In this document: positions 53,641-64,000 of the stretch, piece by piece
Numbering within the stretch: the stretch's first letter is position 1
Layout: the number at the start of each line of letters is the position of its first letter
Assembly (NCBI GenBank): GCA_964035775.1
Contig: OZ038315.1
Span: 36,376,379-36,440,378, forward strand
Origin: Osedax frankpressi
Lineage: Eukaryota > Annelida > Polychaeta > Sabellida > Siboglinidae
Length of the DNA stretch: 64,000 bases
Direction: 5' to 3'
The notes under the pieces: model-generated
Database searches by the model: none
What the model was told of the DNA's origin: nothing
The model's input: only the letters and a program-made list of their open reading frames with translations
Program-made: the position numbers and the translations under genes

Positions 53641-55253
53641 TCATTGTTTTTATAGTTGAAAAATTACATTTACTAGATAGATTGTACTCATTTACTCGCC
53701 AAAGTTTTATAATTGATTGAGAAAATATTGTATCATATTAATATTGTATTGTATTAACATGTATACATTATTAAAGATAAGAAATTATATTACTATTATT
53801 AGCATATTGGATAAACAGTAATTCCCCACTTTAATGTGTATATGTTATAGTAATATGATTAAATGATGATTTATTATCTATAAATTCTTATTAGTCATTT
53901 CAAAAAATAATTAAATATAACAAATTTATCGATTAGAGATTATGTTTATTTCATTAAATTTCTGCAATTAATATTAATTAATAAGATAGGAAATTATTTT
54001 AATATAAAGGAAAAGGAAAACAAAATATATAAGAATAAGAGTGATAGGAATATATTTAATATTGAAAATACATCTAATAGGTGAAGAATTTTTCTGCAAA
54101 GGTATTTTGATAAGTAATCTAAATAATAAAATATATTGAAAATATATATATTTATAAAAGGAAAATTTAGAAAAATAAAACTAAACTAAAAAAATGCTAA
54201 AATCTACAGGATAATCATATAAAATCCCGAATTATATATTACGATTTAAGTATTACTAGATAAGGTGCACCTTGGTCCATTATCTATATTTAGACCACCT
54301 AATGTTTAGCAAGAATACTTTGGACACAGTGTCTATACTATAGTATATATAAACAGAGTTGTATATTATTTAACAACTAGCAGACCAGAGTATTTCTATT
54401 TTTAACTTGTAATAATGGTCGTCGAAGGAATTCGTCTATTAACGTACGCAACACACGCTATGTCTAATAGATCTACATGCTGTATTATATTACACCTTTG
54501 AAAATATAAACATTTACATTGAATATCGATTTATTATGTAGATATTATTAACAAATAGTAATACAATTTGTAATGTTTAATATAAGTTAAACGATATAAC
54601 TTATATATATATATTACGTATATAGTAATTACATATAGAAATTAATTATCACTGTATAAAAACGAATTTTAAAATCTATATACAACAATCATTGTACAAT
54701 GGTTAGATATATTATTACACAAATTTACCAATTACAAAGGAATTAGTATGTATTAGTGAATTATGACATACAAATAGTATATATACATGTAGAACTAAAG
54801 CTACATATATATTTAGTACTAAAAATAAAATATATAAATATACTTATCTGAGTAGATCCATATCTATATAAGTATAAATCCTCCTTATTATATATTAAAA
54901 ATCATATTTATATTATGTAATTTTTTTAATTTAAGGTTTATAATTTTAATAATTAATGAATATTGACTATTTAATTCCTTATGTTATCTTATTGAAATTG
55001 TAAATAAACAAATTTAAAATACAATGTATATTTTTAAATATTTTAAAATTAAACATTTTAATTACAATATTTAATTATAATAAGCATTATGAACATTTTC
55101 GAAATCAAAATATATATTTTTACTGATACCTGTGTTTTTTTGTAATAGCTAAATAAATAAAATATAAAGCTATTTGTGTTTTTATACATTATAATAGATA
55201 AATAAAGTATCTGTTAATATGTGTTTATAATTTAATATTCGGATAAGTATATA

Positions 55254-55448
55254 TTGAGTTATAAGCATTATAAAATAGTATTTCAACATCGACCAACATC
55301 GACCGTTGGGAGAATGCGACCGCTGGGAGGTAAACCTGACCAATTTTGCAAGTATGCAGAATGCAAGAATCCACTGTGTGAAATATTTCTCAGGAAAAAT
55401 TGTCCACTTTATGGCGAGTCACCTGATGAATATGTGGTGACGTCATAA
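55254..55448 (+). CDS. unassigned cysteine-containing ORF in the palindrome spacer
   Basis: A 64-codon frame ending in TAA, much less AT-rich than its surroundings. The best part reads MRPLGGKPDQFCKYAEC, then CEIFLRKNC and PDEYVVTS at the end, giving cysteines spaced C-x4-C-x4-C-x6-C. A GTAAAC donor after the GG codons could cut it. No family recognised. It could be a terminal exon or a fragment of a transposon gene related to the THAP-like exon nearby. Confidence 0.35.
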   Translation: MSYKHYKIVFQHRPTSTVGRMRPLGGKPDQFCKYAECKNPLCEIFLRKNCPLYGESPDEYVVTS

Positions 55449-55607
55449 TTGAAATTAGTTCGTTTTTCTTGCAAGATGAACTTGAATCCTGATTATGTTT
55501 AGTAATATGAATTTAATTTAATGTAACATATTTGTTCGTTTTTGCTATTTATATGTGTACATTTCTTATAATAAAATAAGTTCATAATATGATACATTTT
55601 AATATAC

Positions 55608-55696
55608 CTCCTCAATAACCCATATATCGCAATCAGAACGGCCTTGGCAAACAAACTTCCATGGATAAACATTATTTTTCATATATTTCAATATTT
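55608..55696 (-). CDS. possible internal exon downstream of the THAP-like exon
   Basis: An open segment between a weak acceptor (ACGAAAG) and a GTATAT donor. It encodes ILKYMKNN, then VYPWKFVCQGRSDCDIWVIEE-type sequence (about 29 residues). Codon composition looks like coding sequence. It is on the same strand as, and 3' of, the exon at 56173-56316. Function unknown. Confidence 0.35.
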
Positions 55697-55989
55697 CTTT
55701 CGTATTTTTTGATCAGTGCCAAGATTATCTATATATTTATTATAATTTGTCATGTCCTCGGCAGGCTAGAGTTTCATTTAATTGTTTAATAGTTTCAAAA
55801 TAATGTATATTTAATAAAAAAAAGGTATAAAATCTTTAAATATTAATCTCTTGTTAATTTATTATAATATTATCTTTTTTAAATTTACTAATAGTATAAT
55901 ATAAACTTCACTTTAATCATTAATGCGTGACAATTTTGTATTTCGATTAATTATATTGTAATTTCTTTGTACAAAAATAGGTTATAAGT

Positions 55990-56022
<33 letters not shown>

Positions 56023-56172
56023 CTAATTAACGGTAATAGTATAGTAATGATGTTTAAAAAATTTTAAATATTTAAATACAACATTTGAATAAATATTGAG
56101 GTAATGTTATCTTGTGAAGTTTATATTACACAATATATATTATTCATTAGTAATATTAAAAATAATAATAAC

Positions 56173-56316
56173 ACAAAAATTATCTTCACAGTAATACAAT
56201 CTTGATTTTGAAATCTGTTTCAATTTATTTTCTACTCTATGAACTCGTTTATGCCATTTAAAACGTATATTTTTATCCAATGGAACATTAGAAATACAAG
56301 AACATTTAGTGCTCAT
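56173..56316 (-). CDS. THAP-like zinc-finger first exon (48 residues)
   Basis: ATG at 56316, donor GTTATT after the codon at 56173. The peptide has an N-terminal CSC pair, then VPLDKNIRFKWHKRVHR and SRLYYCEDNF. This follows the THAP pattern: C-x(2-4)-C, a FP.D...R..W motif, and a late C..HF. However the first cysteine spacing is short (C-x-C), FP is VP, and the final His is Asn, so the zinc site would be incomplete. THAP domains occur in cellular DNA-binding proteins and P-element-type transposases. Its place in the spacer of a large palindrome suits a decayed transposon, but I saw no transposase domain. Confidence 0.35.
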
Positions 56317-57866
56317 GATGTTTGGAAAAATGAAGTTAATGATTACAAATTATAATTTACATATAAAATTCGTATTGTTTATTTATTATAATGCGTAACT
56401 TTTAAATGATATCACATAATCTAAACAGACTAATCACAATAAAGTAAACTTTTTAAAGAGCAATCTTTATATAACTTAGTATTTTTTTAAATACTTCACT
56501 AGTTACTACACCTTATTATACATTATATTTAGTTTACCAATTAATATGTTTGAGTAATAGACTCTATTATTATAAATTGCGGAAGTGTATAATTAAAACA
56601 ATTATATAATATATAGATTTTGAATATATAGTTAACTATATATTCAAAATCTAGCTAATTAGCTCTAGAAGTTGTTGACATTGTTTATAATAAATATTTT
56701 TATATGCGTCTTACGTTCTTCTTCTACGGGAAATCTGTGATACGGAAAAGTATCTCTATTTTAGATAATTATTACAATTAATTACATAACATTAATTACG
56801 TAATCCTGTCTTAATGGTTGAATTATTACAGTTTAACATACTTTTTTAGTATTGATATACATAATAAATTAAAATATTTGTCATAAAATTTAAAAATGAA
56901 CATAATGGCAGATACAAATTAAGCTGTCAATCAACTGCCAATATTACGAATTATCGTTTTCGCGCGAGTGAAACATCTTGGGTTTATAATAAGTAGAGGT
57001 TTGTTTATATGTGATATGGATAAATGTTGTCAAAAATATTTAAAATACATATCATATTATAATATCAAGTCATATGATCATTATTGAGATGAAATAAATA
57101 ATATATTGTATTAATTTTCTGTGTGTGCGTTTCATTCTTTTATTTTGTATTCAAAAATTCAATTAATAATAATAATATTTTGAATATGGAAAATCCATAT
57201 ATATGGTCAGTTATGATTTAAATAATCTATTCCGTTGTTTGTTAATATCACATATCATTGGATCCATTCCTGTTTACACTATTTGATCAATAAGTCGTTT
57301 TTCGTTTATACCTATATATATTGCTCTACTCAAATAAGTAAATGTATATATTTTTATACTCAAGTACTAAATATATATGTAGCTTTAATTCTACTGGTAT
57401 ATATATTATTTGTATGTACTAATTCACTAATATATACTAATACCTTTGTAATTGATACGTTTGCTTTTTAATATATATATGGTACAATAACTGTTGTATA
57501 TTTATTATAAAATTCATTATTATCCAGTTGTATTAACTTTGTATATATATAAATTATAATATTTATAAGTATTATATAAGTAGTATACGTATATAAGTTA
57601 TATCGTTTCCACAATTATAAATTGTATTACTAATTGTTATTAATATCTACATACTAAATCGATATTCAATGAAATGTTTATATTTTCAAAGTTGTAATAT
57701 AATACAGCCAGTAGATATTACACTTGGCGTGTGTTGCGTACGTTAATTAATATGCGAATGTATTCTAAAGATAGTTATTACTATTTAAAAATATAAATAC
57801 TTTAATCTACTTTAATCTGCTAATTGTTAAATAATATAAGACTGTGTCTATATAGACTTTAGTATA

Positions 57867-57940
57867 TACAGTGTGTATACACACTGTATCTAACGTATTC
57901 TTGCTAAAATATAAGGTGGTCTATTTATAGACCACCTTAT
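57867..57940. other. two perfect hairpin/palindrome motifs at the inner arm of palindrome 1
   Basis: 57867-57888 is a 22-base perfect palindrome (half-site TACAGTGTGTA). 57911-57940 has 13-base arms (ATAAGGTGGTCTA) around a 4-base loop. Their left-arm partners near 54270-54340 are imperfect. Confidence 0.8.
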
Positions 57941-58036
57941 CTAGCTAATACCTAAATCGTAATATATAATTCGGGAATATGATTATTCGGTACATTTTAG
58001 TACTTAATCGTATTTCTCAAATAGTATTGTTTAGTG

Positions 58037-58040
<4 letters not shown>

Positions 58041-58116
<76 letters not shown>
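58041..58116. repeat. (AT)n microsatellite
   Basis: About 38 dinucleotide copies. Lies between the inner and outer arm blocks of palindrome 1, on the right-hand side. Confidence 0.97.
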
Positions 58117-58121
<5 letters not shown>

Positions 58122-59791
58122 TGAGTATGCATTAGTTATGTATTAAAATGCAAAATATATTAATATATTATTAAGTATCCCGTAATATTTAGATGTATTT
58201 ATAATGTAAACATATGTGAAAAATATATAGTCATATTATATCTGAATAAATTATTATTGAATATACTATTTACATTATCTGATCATGATATATATACATA
58301 TATACATAAATATATATGCCCTATTATATTAGCTTATAATAGTATACTAGTAGTTAAATACCAAATATAAATCACTCACAATAAACATTTATTGATTAAT
58401 ATAGCAACTCTTTTATTAACATTTATAAGTATGATTAGATAGACATACTTTATACTGTGTAATTATTTGGATATATCTATTCAATTCTTATTGTTTTATA
58501 TATAAATATTGTTATGAGATGATTTATAAGAAAACTTATTAGGAATAATTGAAAATGATTAGTTAATAGATACACTGTTTATTGATCTATTTATATATAA
58601 GATATGAGCACCATATGAAAAAGATAATTGAAAGGTAAAGAAGATGTCTGGACAAAAATAGTAGGTAAAAAAACTTTATTTAAATGATTGTTAACTTGAG
58701 ATAAATACAATATTTGTTATTTACTATAATTACATAATACCTCTAGTAAATGATATATATCTACATTACTTCCTTATTTCATCTAAGAATATTTATTTCA
58801 ACATTTTAAAATTTCTGTATTTTTTTAAAAGCAAGATTATTTTTTGTTATTTACTTTGTATACATGAATAAATTAGTTAATTTCATAGAATATATAAAAA
58901 TAAGTAATTCAGGTATGTATTCAGTAAGACTTAGATTTGTAGGTTGGCATTACTATTTTTAGTCAGTATTTCAAGTAATTCGGATTTATTTGCATGACTA
59001 TTAATTTGTTGACTATTTATTTTTGAAATTATTAACAGTTTATTGTAATTTGTTAATTTTAATAAAAACATAATATAGAGTTGTAAAATATGTTAAGGTT
59101 ATATCAGGTGTTAGTTCGTTACACATATTGTTAGGATATTTTCATTTTAAAATTATTTATTTTTCTATTTATATCTTAGAATTGTACTTATTTCTAAAAA
59201 AATTATATTTGAGAATTTTCACCTTATAATTTTACTTTATAACATCTTCAAATGAGTGATATCTATTCAGAAGTTCTCTAACTCTTCTATGGTTAATAAA
59301 TTATAGTTTAATGTTGAGATAATAGTAATATATAATGTATTGATTATAGTTTGAATATTTTCTTACGAATGTTGATTTCAAATTCACTAATTATCTGTAA
59401 GAATAGAGATTTTAAAGTCTATAATATTATTAAACTCATGAGTTAATGTGTGTGTACCTAAACCTTAACTATTACGATAATGTAGCATTTTTATGTGTTG
59501 TAGTTATTTATTTTTGAATACATTAATGCTTTAAATAAATATAAGAATCTCTTAATTGCTTAAAAGTTAATTTCTGTATTCTCAACTCATGCAACAAATA
59601 TTCATAAATATTCATAAAAATATGATAATTTAAAATTGTTGGGTTAAGTTTATAGAAAATATCAGTGATATTAAATTAATACTTAAAAGTAATATTTTTA
59701 CTTATATAATTTTATAGCCAAAATGTGGATAATATATGCCAAGTGTGAAATATAATTATTTATTCTCAACAATATGTGTATACAATAATTA

Positions 59792-59980
59792 CTAAGTTCT
59801 TTTACTTTGTTCATCTACCATTTCTAACTTTATGTTCACTTTCTGAATGCAGATCTCGCTTTGATAACTGCATACAAGATAATGAAATGGCTTAATAAGG
59901 TGGATCATTGACAAAGTATTGGTCAGAAATTCAAGACCGTGTATGTTTATTGCAAGCACTCTAAATATTAACCTCATCAT
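59792..59980 (-). other. 62-codon ORF conserved in both palindrome arms (right copy)
   Basis: Inverted counterpart of 48532-48720 with a single residue difference. See the left copy for reservations. Confidence 0.2.
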
Positions 59981-61101
59981 CAGACTTGCTAATTGTATCT
60001 ATTTAGTATCTAGTATATAGGACGGGTACACTATATTAAAACTAGACTATATAGTTTCACATGAATACTTATATTTTAAACAATTAATTCTGTAATAATT
60101 CGGCAATATGGAATACTGCATATTCAATTGATTTACTATTTGGTTCTATACATGTGTCAAACTATTTTACAACATTTTTCTCCAATGATTTATATATTGC
60201 AATAAACTAATAAATATAAATGTTATTTTTTTAATTCAATTTATCCTATTTCAATTAAACAATTATTTATATTAAAATTAAATTATATATATCAATTATA
60301 TTAAAATTTATAATTTGAAATAATAGTTTATTTACCAAGATTACTATTATAGCTGGTCACCTATATTTTCTATATTGTAGTACCATAATGGTAATAACAT
60401 CCGTAAGATGATAAAAGTGTTTTTTAATTATATCGTATAGATAATTTTACAGATTTTGATAAATAATTAGTATAAAATAAAAAATAATACATATTCTAAT
60501 AATATATTTAATATAATAGTTTATATAAAACAAAATAATTCAATATATATTTTAACATTTAAAATCACATTAGTTAGCGTAACAAAATTATTTAATTATG
60601 ATACATTATCTACACTGGTATCTTAGATATTAGTAATAAATAACATATGTTCATGAATATATTTTCATAGCTTATAATAGGTCATAATATAAATAATTAT
60701 TAAATTACAGGTATATTTTCATGAATGTTATAAATATAGCTAATTAAAATGATATTTAATATAGTATCTAAATTGGTAATATAATAAATGTATCGTGTTA
60801 CAATAGTGAACATATAAATTTTATTCTAAATTCATAACAATAAGTTTCTTGCAATATACTAATTTCAAATTTTAACATTTATGGTTTAATTATAATATTA
60901 TATCGTAGTATTATAGCATACTTTTGATATGTGTTCTATTATTAAAATATTATATTCTGAATACATACTATATAAATATTATATTAAATAGATTAATTCT
61001 AATAATGATCATAATCATACTATTATATATCTACTTACGAATACTTATGAATACGATTATATTAAATAGGTGATACCTGTTAAATACCTGTTAGTTGAAT
61101 A

Positions 61102-61131
<30 letters not shown>

Positions 61132-61139
<8 letters not shown>

Positions 61140-61159
61140 CTCTTTATAGAGCGATATAT
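61132..61159. other. perfect 12-bp-arm hairpin at the outer right edge of palindrome 1
   Basis: ATATATCGCTCT, loop TTAT, then the exact complement, directly after an (AT)n tract. It coincides with the point where similarity to the left arm ends. Confidence 0.75.
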
Positions 61160-61914
61160 GTCGATAGAATATATTATATAATTATAATATATACTATTGG
61201 GTTATGAATATTTAAATAATTATAAATACATTATATCGATATTATTAACTTTGAGCTAAATCTGATAATACTGTCTAGATTTAACTATTGTTAAAGTTAA
61301 ATATACATATACAATGATTTATACCGATAGCTATTATAATATTGCATCCTATATACATTCTGTTAGAGATTTGATTTCACGTTATATAACTCATCGATAA
61401 AGGTAAAGCTTACTATTCTAAAAATTGTATCTCGAATAATAAATTATTACAATATCGTTATATATAATGAATGCTGATACTAGCGTATATCAAATATAGA
61501 GAAACATAGTCAAAATAACTCTATAATTACATCGAATACCGGCAACACCGGGTCCAAGAAAGCTAGATTTATGTGTTTGCGTATTACGAAACTTAATATG
61601 TAACTTAATATATACATATTAAAAGTACATAGAATATCCTATCGGATGCCGGGTATCAACGGGTATATAGATATTCAGATACAACTATGTAAACCTTATC
61701 AGTGAGTAGATAATGATCAAGACTAATCATTCATTTAAACTAAACAACTAATGAGAGGACAGTGTTTCGTAATATTATTAATAATGTATAGTTTATTATC
61801 TTGCAAATGGAAATAATGACGCTGATGTTAATGTCAATGGTAATTTGTTCAAGAATCATATTTATAGGATTATTGAATAATGTGTTTACAGATTGTGGGA
61901 ATTCATATAAACAT

Positions 61915-63313
61915 TTATTCAATTTTAGAACAGTACATTTCTGAATTAGTTATTTCTGTATTCGTAATATCTCGATTCCCAATTTCATTGTTCTTTATTC
62001 CTTTGTTCATTGTGGAATACTTTTGTTTTAGTTCAGATTCCCCGAACCAATCTAGATTTTTTAATTTGACGTTACATACTATAGAGCATAGTATTATTAT
62101 ATGTATATAGTTATATAACCTCGGTATCTCTTGTGTATGGATATATTCGCCAATATCAAACAGATTATCCACATACCAACGATCGTCAATATATCCTTTT
62201 GTCTCTTTGTTAAGTTCGCTTTAAATTAAAAAGAAGTTGTTACATATGTGGCTTAATCAATTTAAGATGGATCGTCAACTTACAGGTTATTTAAACAGTT
62301 TATTTACCCTTATTACATAAACATATCTCCTATTTTTAAGTGAAAACAAGTGAGATAATATCCTATGATTATATCATTATAGTGATTGTATTGTATTTGA
62401 TATTATTTACAAGTGTTATAAGATATCTTAGTAAAAGCATTATAATAATAAAGACAGTTCAATTTGACTAAAATTGATACTAACTAGTTAATTTTGAAGC
62501 TCCAGTTCTGAATGTGTCCTCGTATTCAACTATATCGATATGAAATTACATTAAATTCTTTCAATTTATTTTCATTCCTTATACATTTCTTTTTTATTAT
62601 TATAAATTAATTTACCATTACAATTGGAATTGTATTTGATAATTATTTCAAAACTAACTACATGACATATATATATGCAATGTTTATTAATGTTTATCTT
62701 AAATATACCGATTTAGTTAATAGTGTCATTAATTTCTTTTAATAAAGTACAATCAAATATGTAGCTAATAGTTTCTATAGTTGCTTAGATGAGAATTCTA
62801 ATTGCTAGTTCAATAATGTTATGTATTTGGTATTTATACATAAAAATTATAGTTCATGTAATTAATATAGAATTATTACCATTGTATGTGTTATGTATTA
62901 TCAATAATAAAACCGTAGTTTTGCTAAAGAAATTTTTTAATTGCAATATACTAATATAGGTTAATTGCATACAATTATATTTATTTATGAAAATGTATAG
63001 TATTCGCGATATATAATTCTTTAATTAATATCTGTTGTCCACTTTTCATTGATAATTCCACTTATAACATAACATGGTAATCAGTCATCTCATTAGCTAT
63101 AGATATCTATATATACATTATTTATGTCAATCTTTGATACAACTTTACAATATAGTATGTAAATAAACTATATAGTCAATACTAGAGTATGTACGACGTA
63201 CATAGTACGTTGTATAATATACAATCTATAACCCATCATTCTATAAATATGTAGTTTTTAACCTGAAGTTGTTAAGGGGGGTACTGTTGTAGTTTTGAAA
63301 TTCGAAGTTTTGC
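61915..63313 (-). CDS. unidentified single-pass membrane protein, 3' exons
   Basis: Three minus-strand exons join in phase: 62485-62529, 62120-62218 and 61915-62078 (TAA at 61915). A further candidate exon upstream is 63263-63313, whose connection is unproven. The joined protein reads VEYEDTFRTGASKLT, then a hydrophobic helix within ILTIVGMWIICLILANISI flanked by KR on both sides, then a hydrophilic tail of about 60 residues ending MYCSKIE. The upstream exon is Asn-rich with an N-glycosylation-type NST site. This suggests a type I membrane protein with a short cytosolic tail. Donors are GTTAGT and GTTATA, matching the local preference. The acceptor before 62218 (TTTAAAG) is weak. An alternative frame through 62120-62218 (IDDRWYVDNLFDIGEYIH) is also open, but it does not match the phase of the neighbouring exons. 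Confidence 0.4.
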
Positions 63314-63482
63314 CTATAATTAATTTTAAAATTTATAAAATGTTTTAAAATATAATTACAATTATGAAAATTGAGAGAATATATAATACATTACATTATA
63401 TTAATACGTATTTATTTGTTATATATTATTATAAATTAAAATATTATTCTATTAATTATATAATATATAATTATAAAGTATG

Positions 63483-63487
<5 letters not shown>

Positions 63488-63529
<42 letters not shown>
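63488..63529. repeat. (AT)n microsatellite
   Basis: About 20 dinucleotide copies. Confidence 0.95.
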
Positions 63530-63535
<6 letters not shown>

Positions 63536-64000
63536 ATATTACAATAATATTCCATTAATAATAATAATTATATCATATACTATAAACAAACTATACATTT
63601 ACATACTGCAGTATATACTATATATATACAACTATTGATTATTTAAGGTTCATCTAACTTTAGTTAACTCAAGTTATTGTAAATTATAATATACAGATAT
63701 ACCTGAAGCCTGCATGAGTTCTGCAAGTTTTATTATTCATTACAATTAAATATTCTGTATAAAATAACTTCATTGATAAAACATTAATAATGATATCCAT
63801 TAAACCCCGAATTTGATGACACCCTCGAGCATTGATCACATGTATAGACAAATATACTCATGAATATTTATATCTTAGTATTGGAATAATATGATATTAG
63901 TAAAAACCTTTTTTCTGCATTTCTTCTATTTCTATTATAAATTATAATTCAATATTTAAGTAATTTTTTCAGATTGGTAGTTAGAAAAATAAATCATGAA

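Larger units (their letters stand above)
47134..61100. repeat. palindrome 1: 14-kb inverted repeat with 2.4-kb spacer
   Basis: Outer arm pair: 47134-49910 against 61100-58615 (complement). Inner arm pair: 54180-54900 against 58000-57280. Spacer: about 54900-57280. The outer pair is nearly identical over long stretches; for example 48532-48720 and 59792-59980 encode the same 62-residue ORF with one substitution. The inner pair is visibly more diverged. The two arm blocks are separated by about 4.3 kb on the left but only about 0.6 kb on the right, so the left arm carries an insertion or the right arm a deletion. Confidence 0.9.

Noticed and set aside
47134-61100. Palindrome 1 as an assembly artefact or as a capsid-bearing mobile element
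   Set aside because: Arms differ by substitutions and large arm-specific insertions, unlike a hairpin-read artefact. No polymerase, capsid, integrase or protease coding sequence was seen, so no such element is claimed.

Overview
The window is nuclear DNA of a strongly A+T-rich animal. The evidence is split genes with many short introns, a full-length V-ATPase subunit a, a two-RRM nuclear RNA-binding protein, PLAT-plus-membrane exons of the polycystin-1 type, and a decayed piggyBac transposase. I cannot name the phylum from this sequence alone. All calls come from reading translations and splice junctions by eye. No database search was run.

Layout. 1-490 (minus): two exons of an unidentified cysteine-rich protein that runs off the left edge. 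750-1320: GT-rich microsatellite. 1342-4965 (minus): exons of a polycystin-1-like membrane protein (TM, PLAT domain, TM), plus one unassigned exon. 5941-6985: a 10-bp minisatellite. 7890-9300 (plus): a piggyBac relic preceded by a dispersed repeat that recurs at 16.9 kb. 10698-12497 (plus): an intact 8-exon hnRNP A/Musashi-like gene (327 aa). 14821-33755 (minus): an intact 22-exon V-ATPase 116-kDa subunit a gene (858 aa). 33.8-37.8 kb: AT-rich DNA with no convincing gene. 37.87-45.3 kb: an old palindrome. 47.13-61.1 kb: a second, larger palindrome with a 2.4-kb spacer holding a THAP-like exon and a small ORF. 61915-63313 (minus): the 3' exons of an unidentified single-pass membrane protein.

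The most unusual biology is in the V-ATPase gene. Its three longest introns (2, 11 and 18) are each largely filled by a tandem array. The intron 2 array (about 250 copies of 14 bp) starts at the first base of the intron, and its unit repeats the donor motif GTTAGT found at seven of the 21 introns. The arrays in introns 11 and 14 lie on the acceptor side, and their units carry branch-point-like motifs (GACTAAC, CCCTAAAC). Some arrays may therefore have grown from copies of the introns' own splice signals. The donor preference itself (GTTAGT rather than GTAAGT) is also unusual.

The right half contains two neighbouring large inverted duplications of different apparent age and almost no recognisable coding sequence. 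The arms have diverged, which argues against an assembly artefact.
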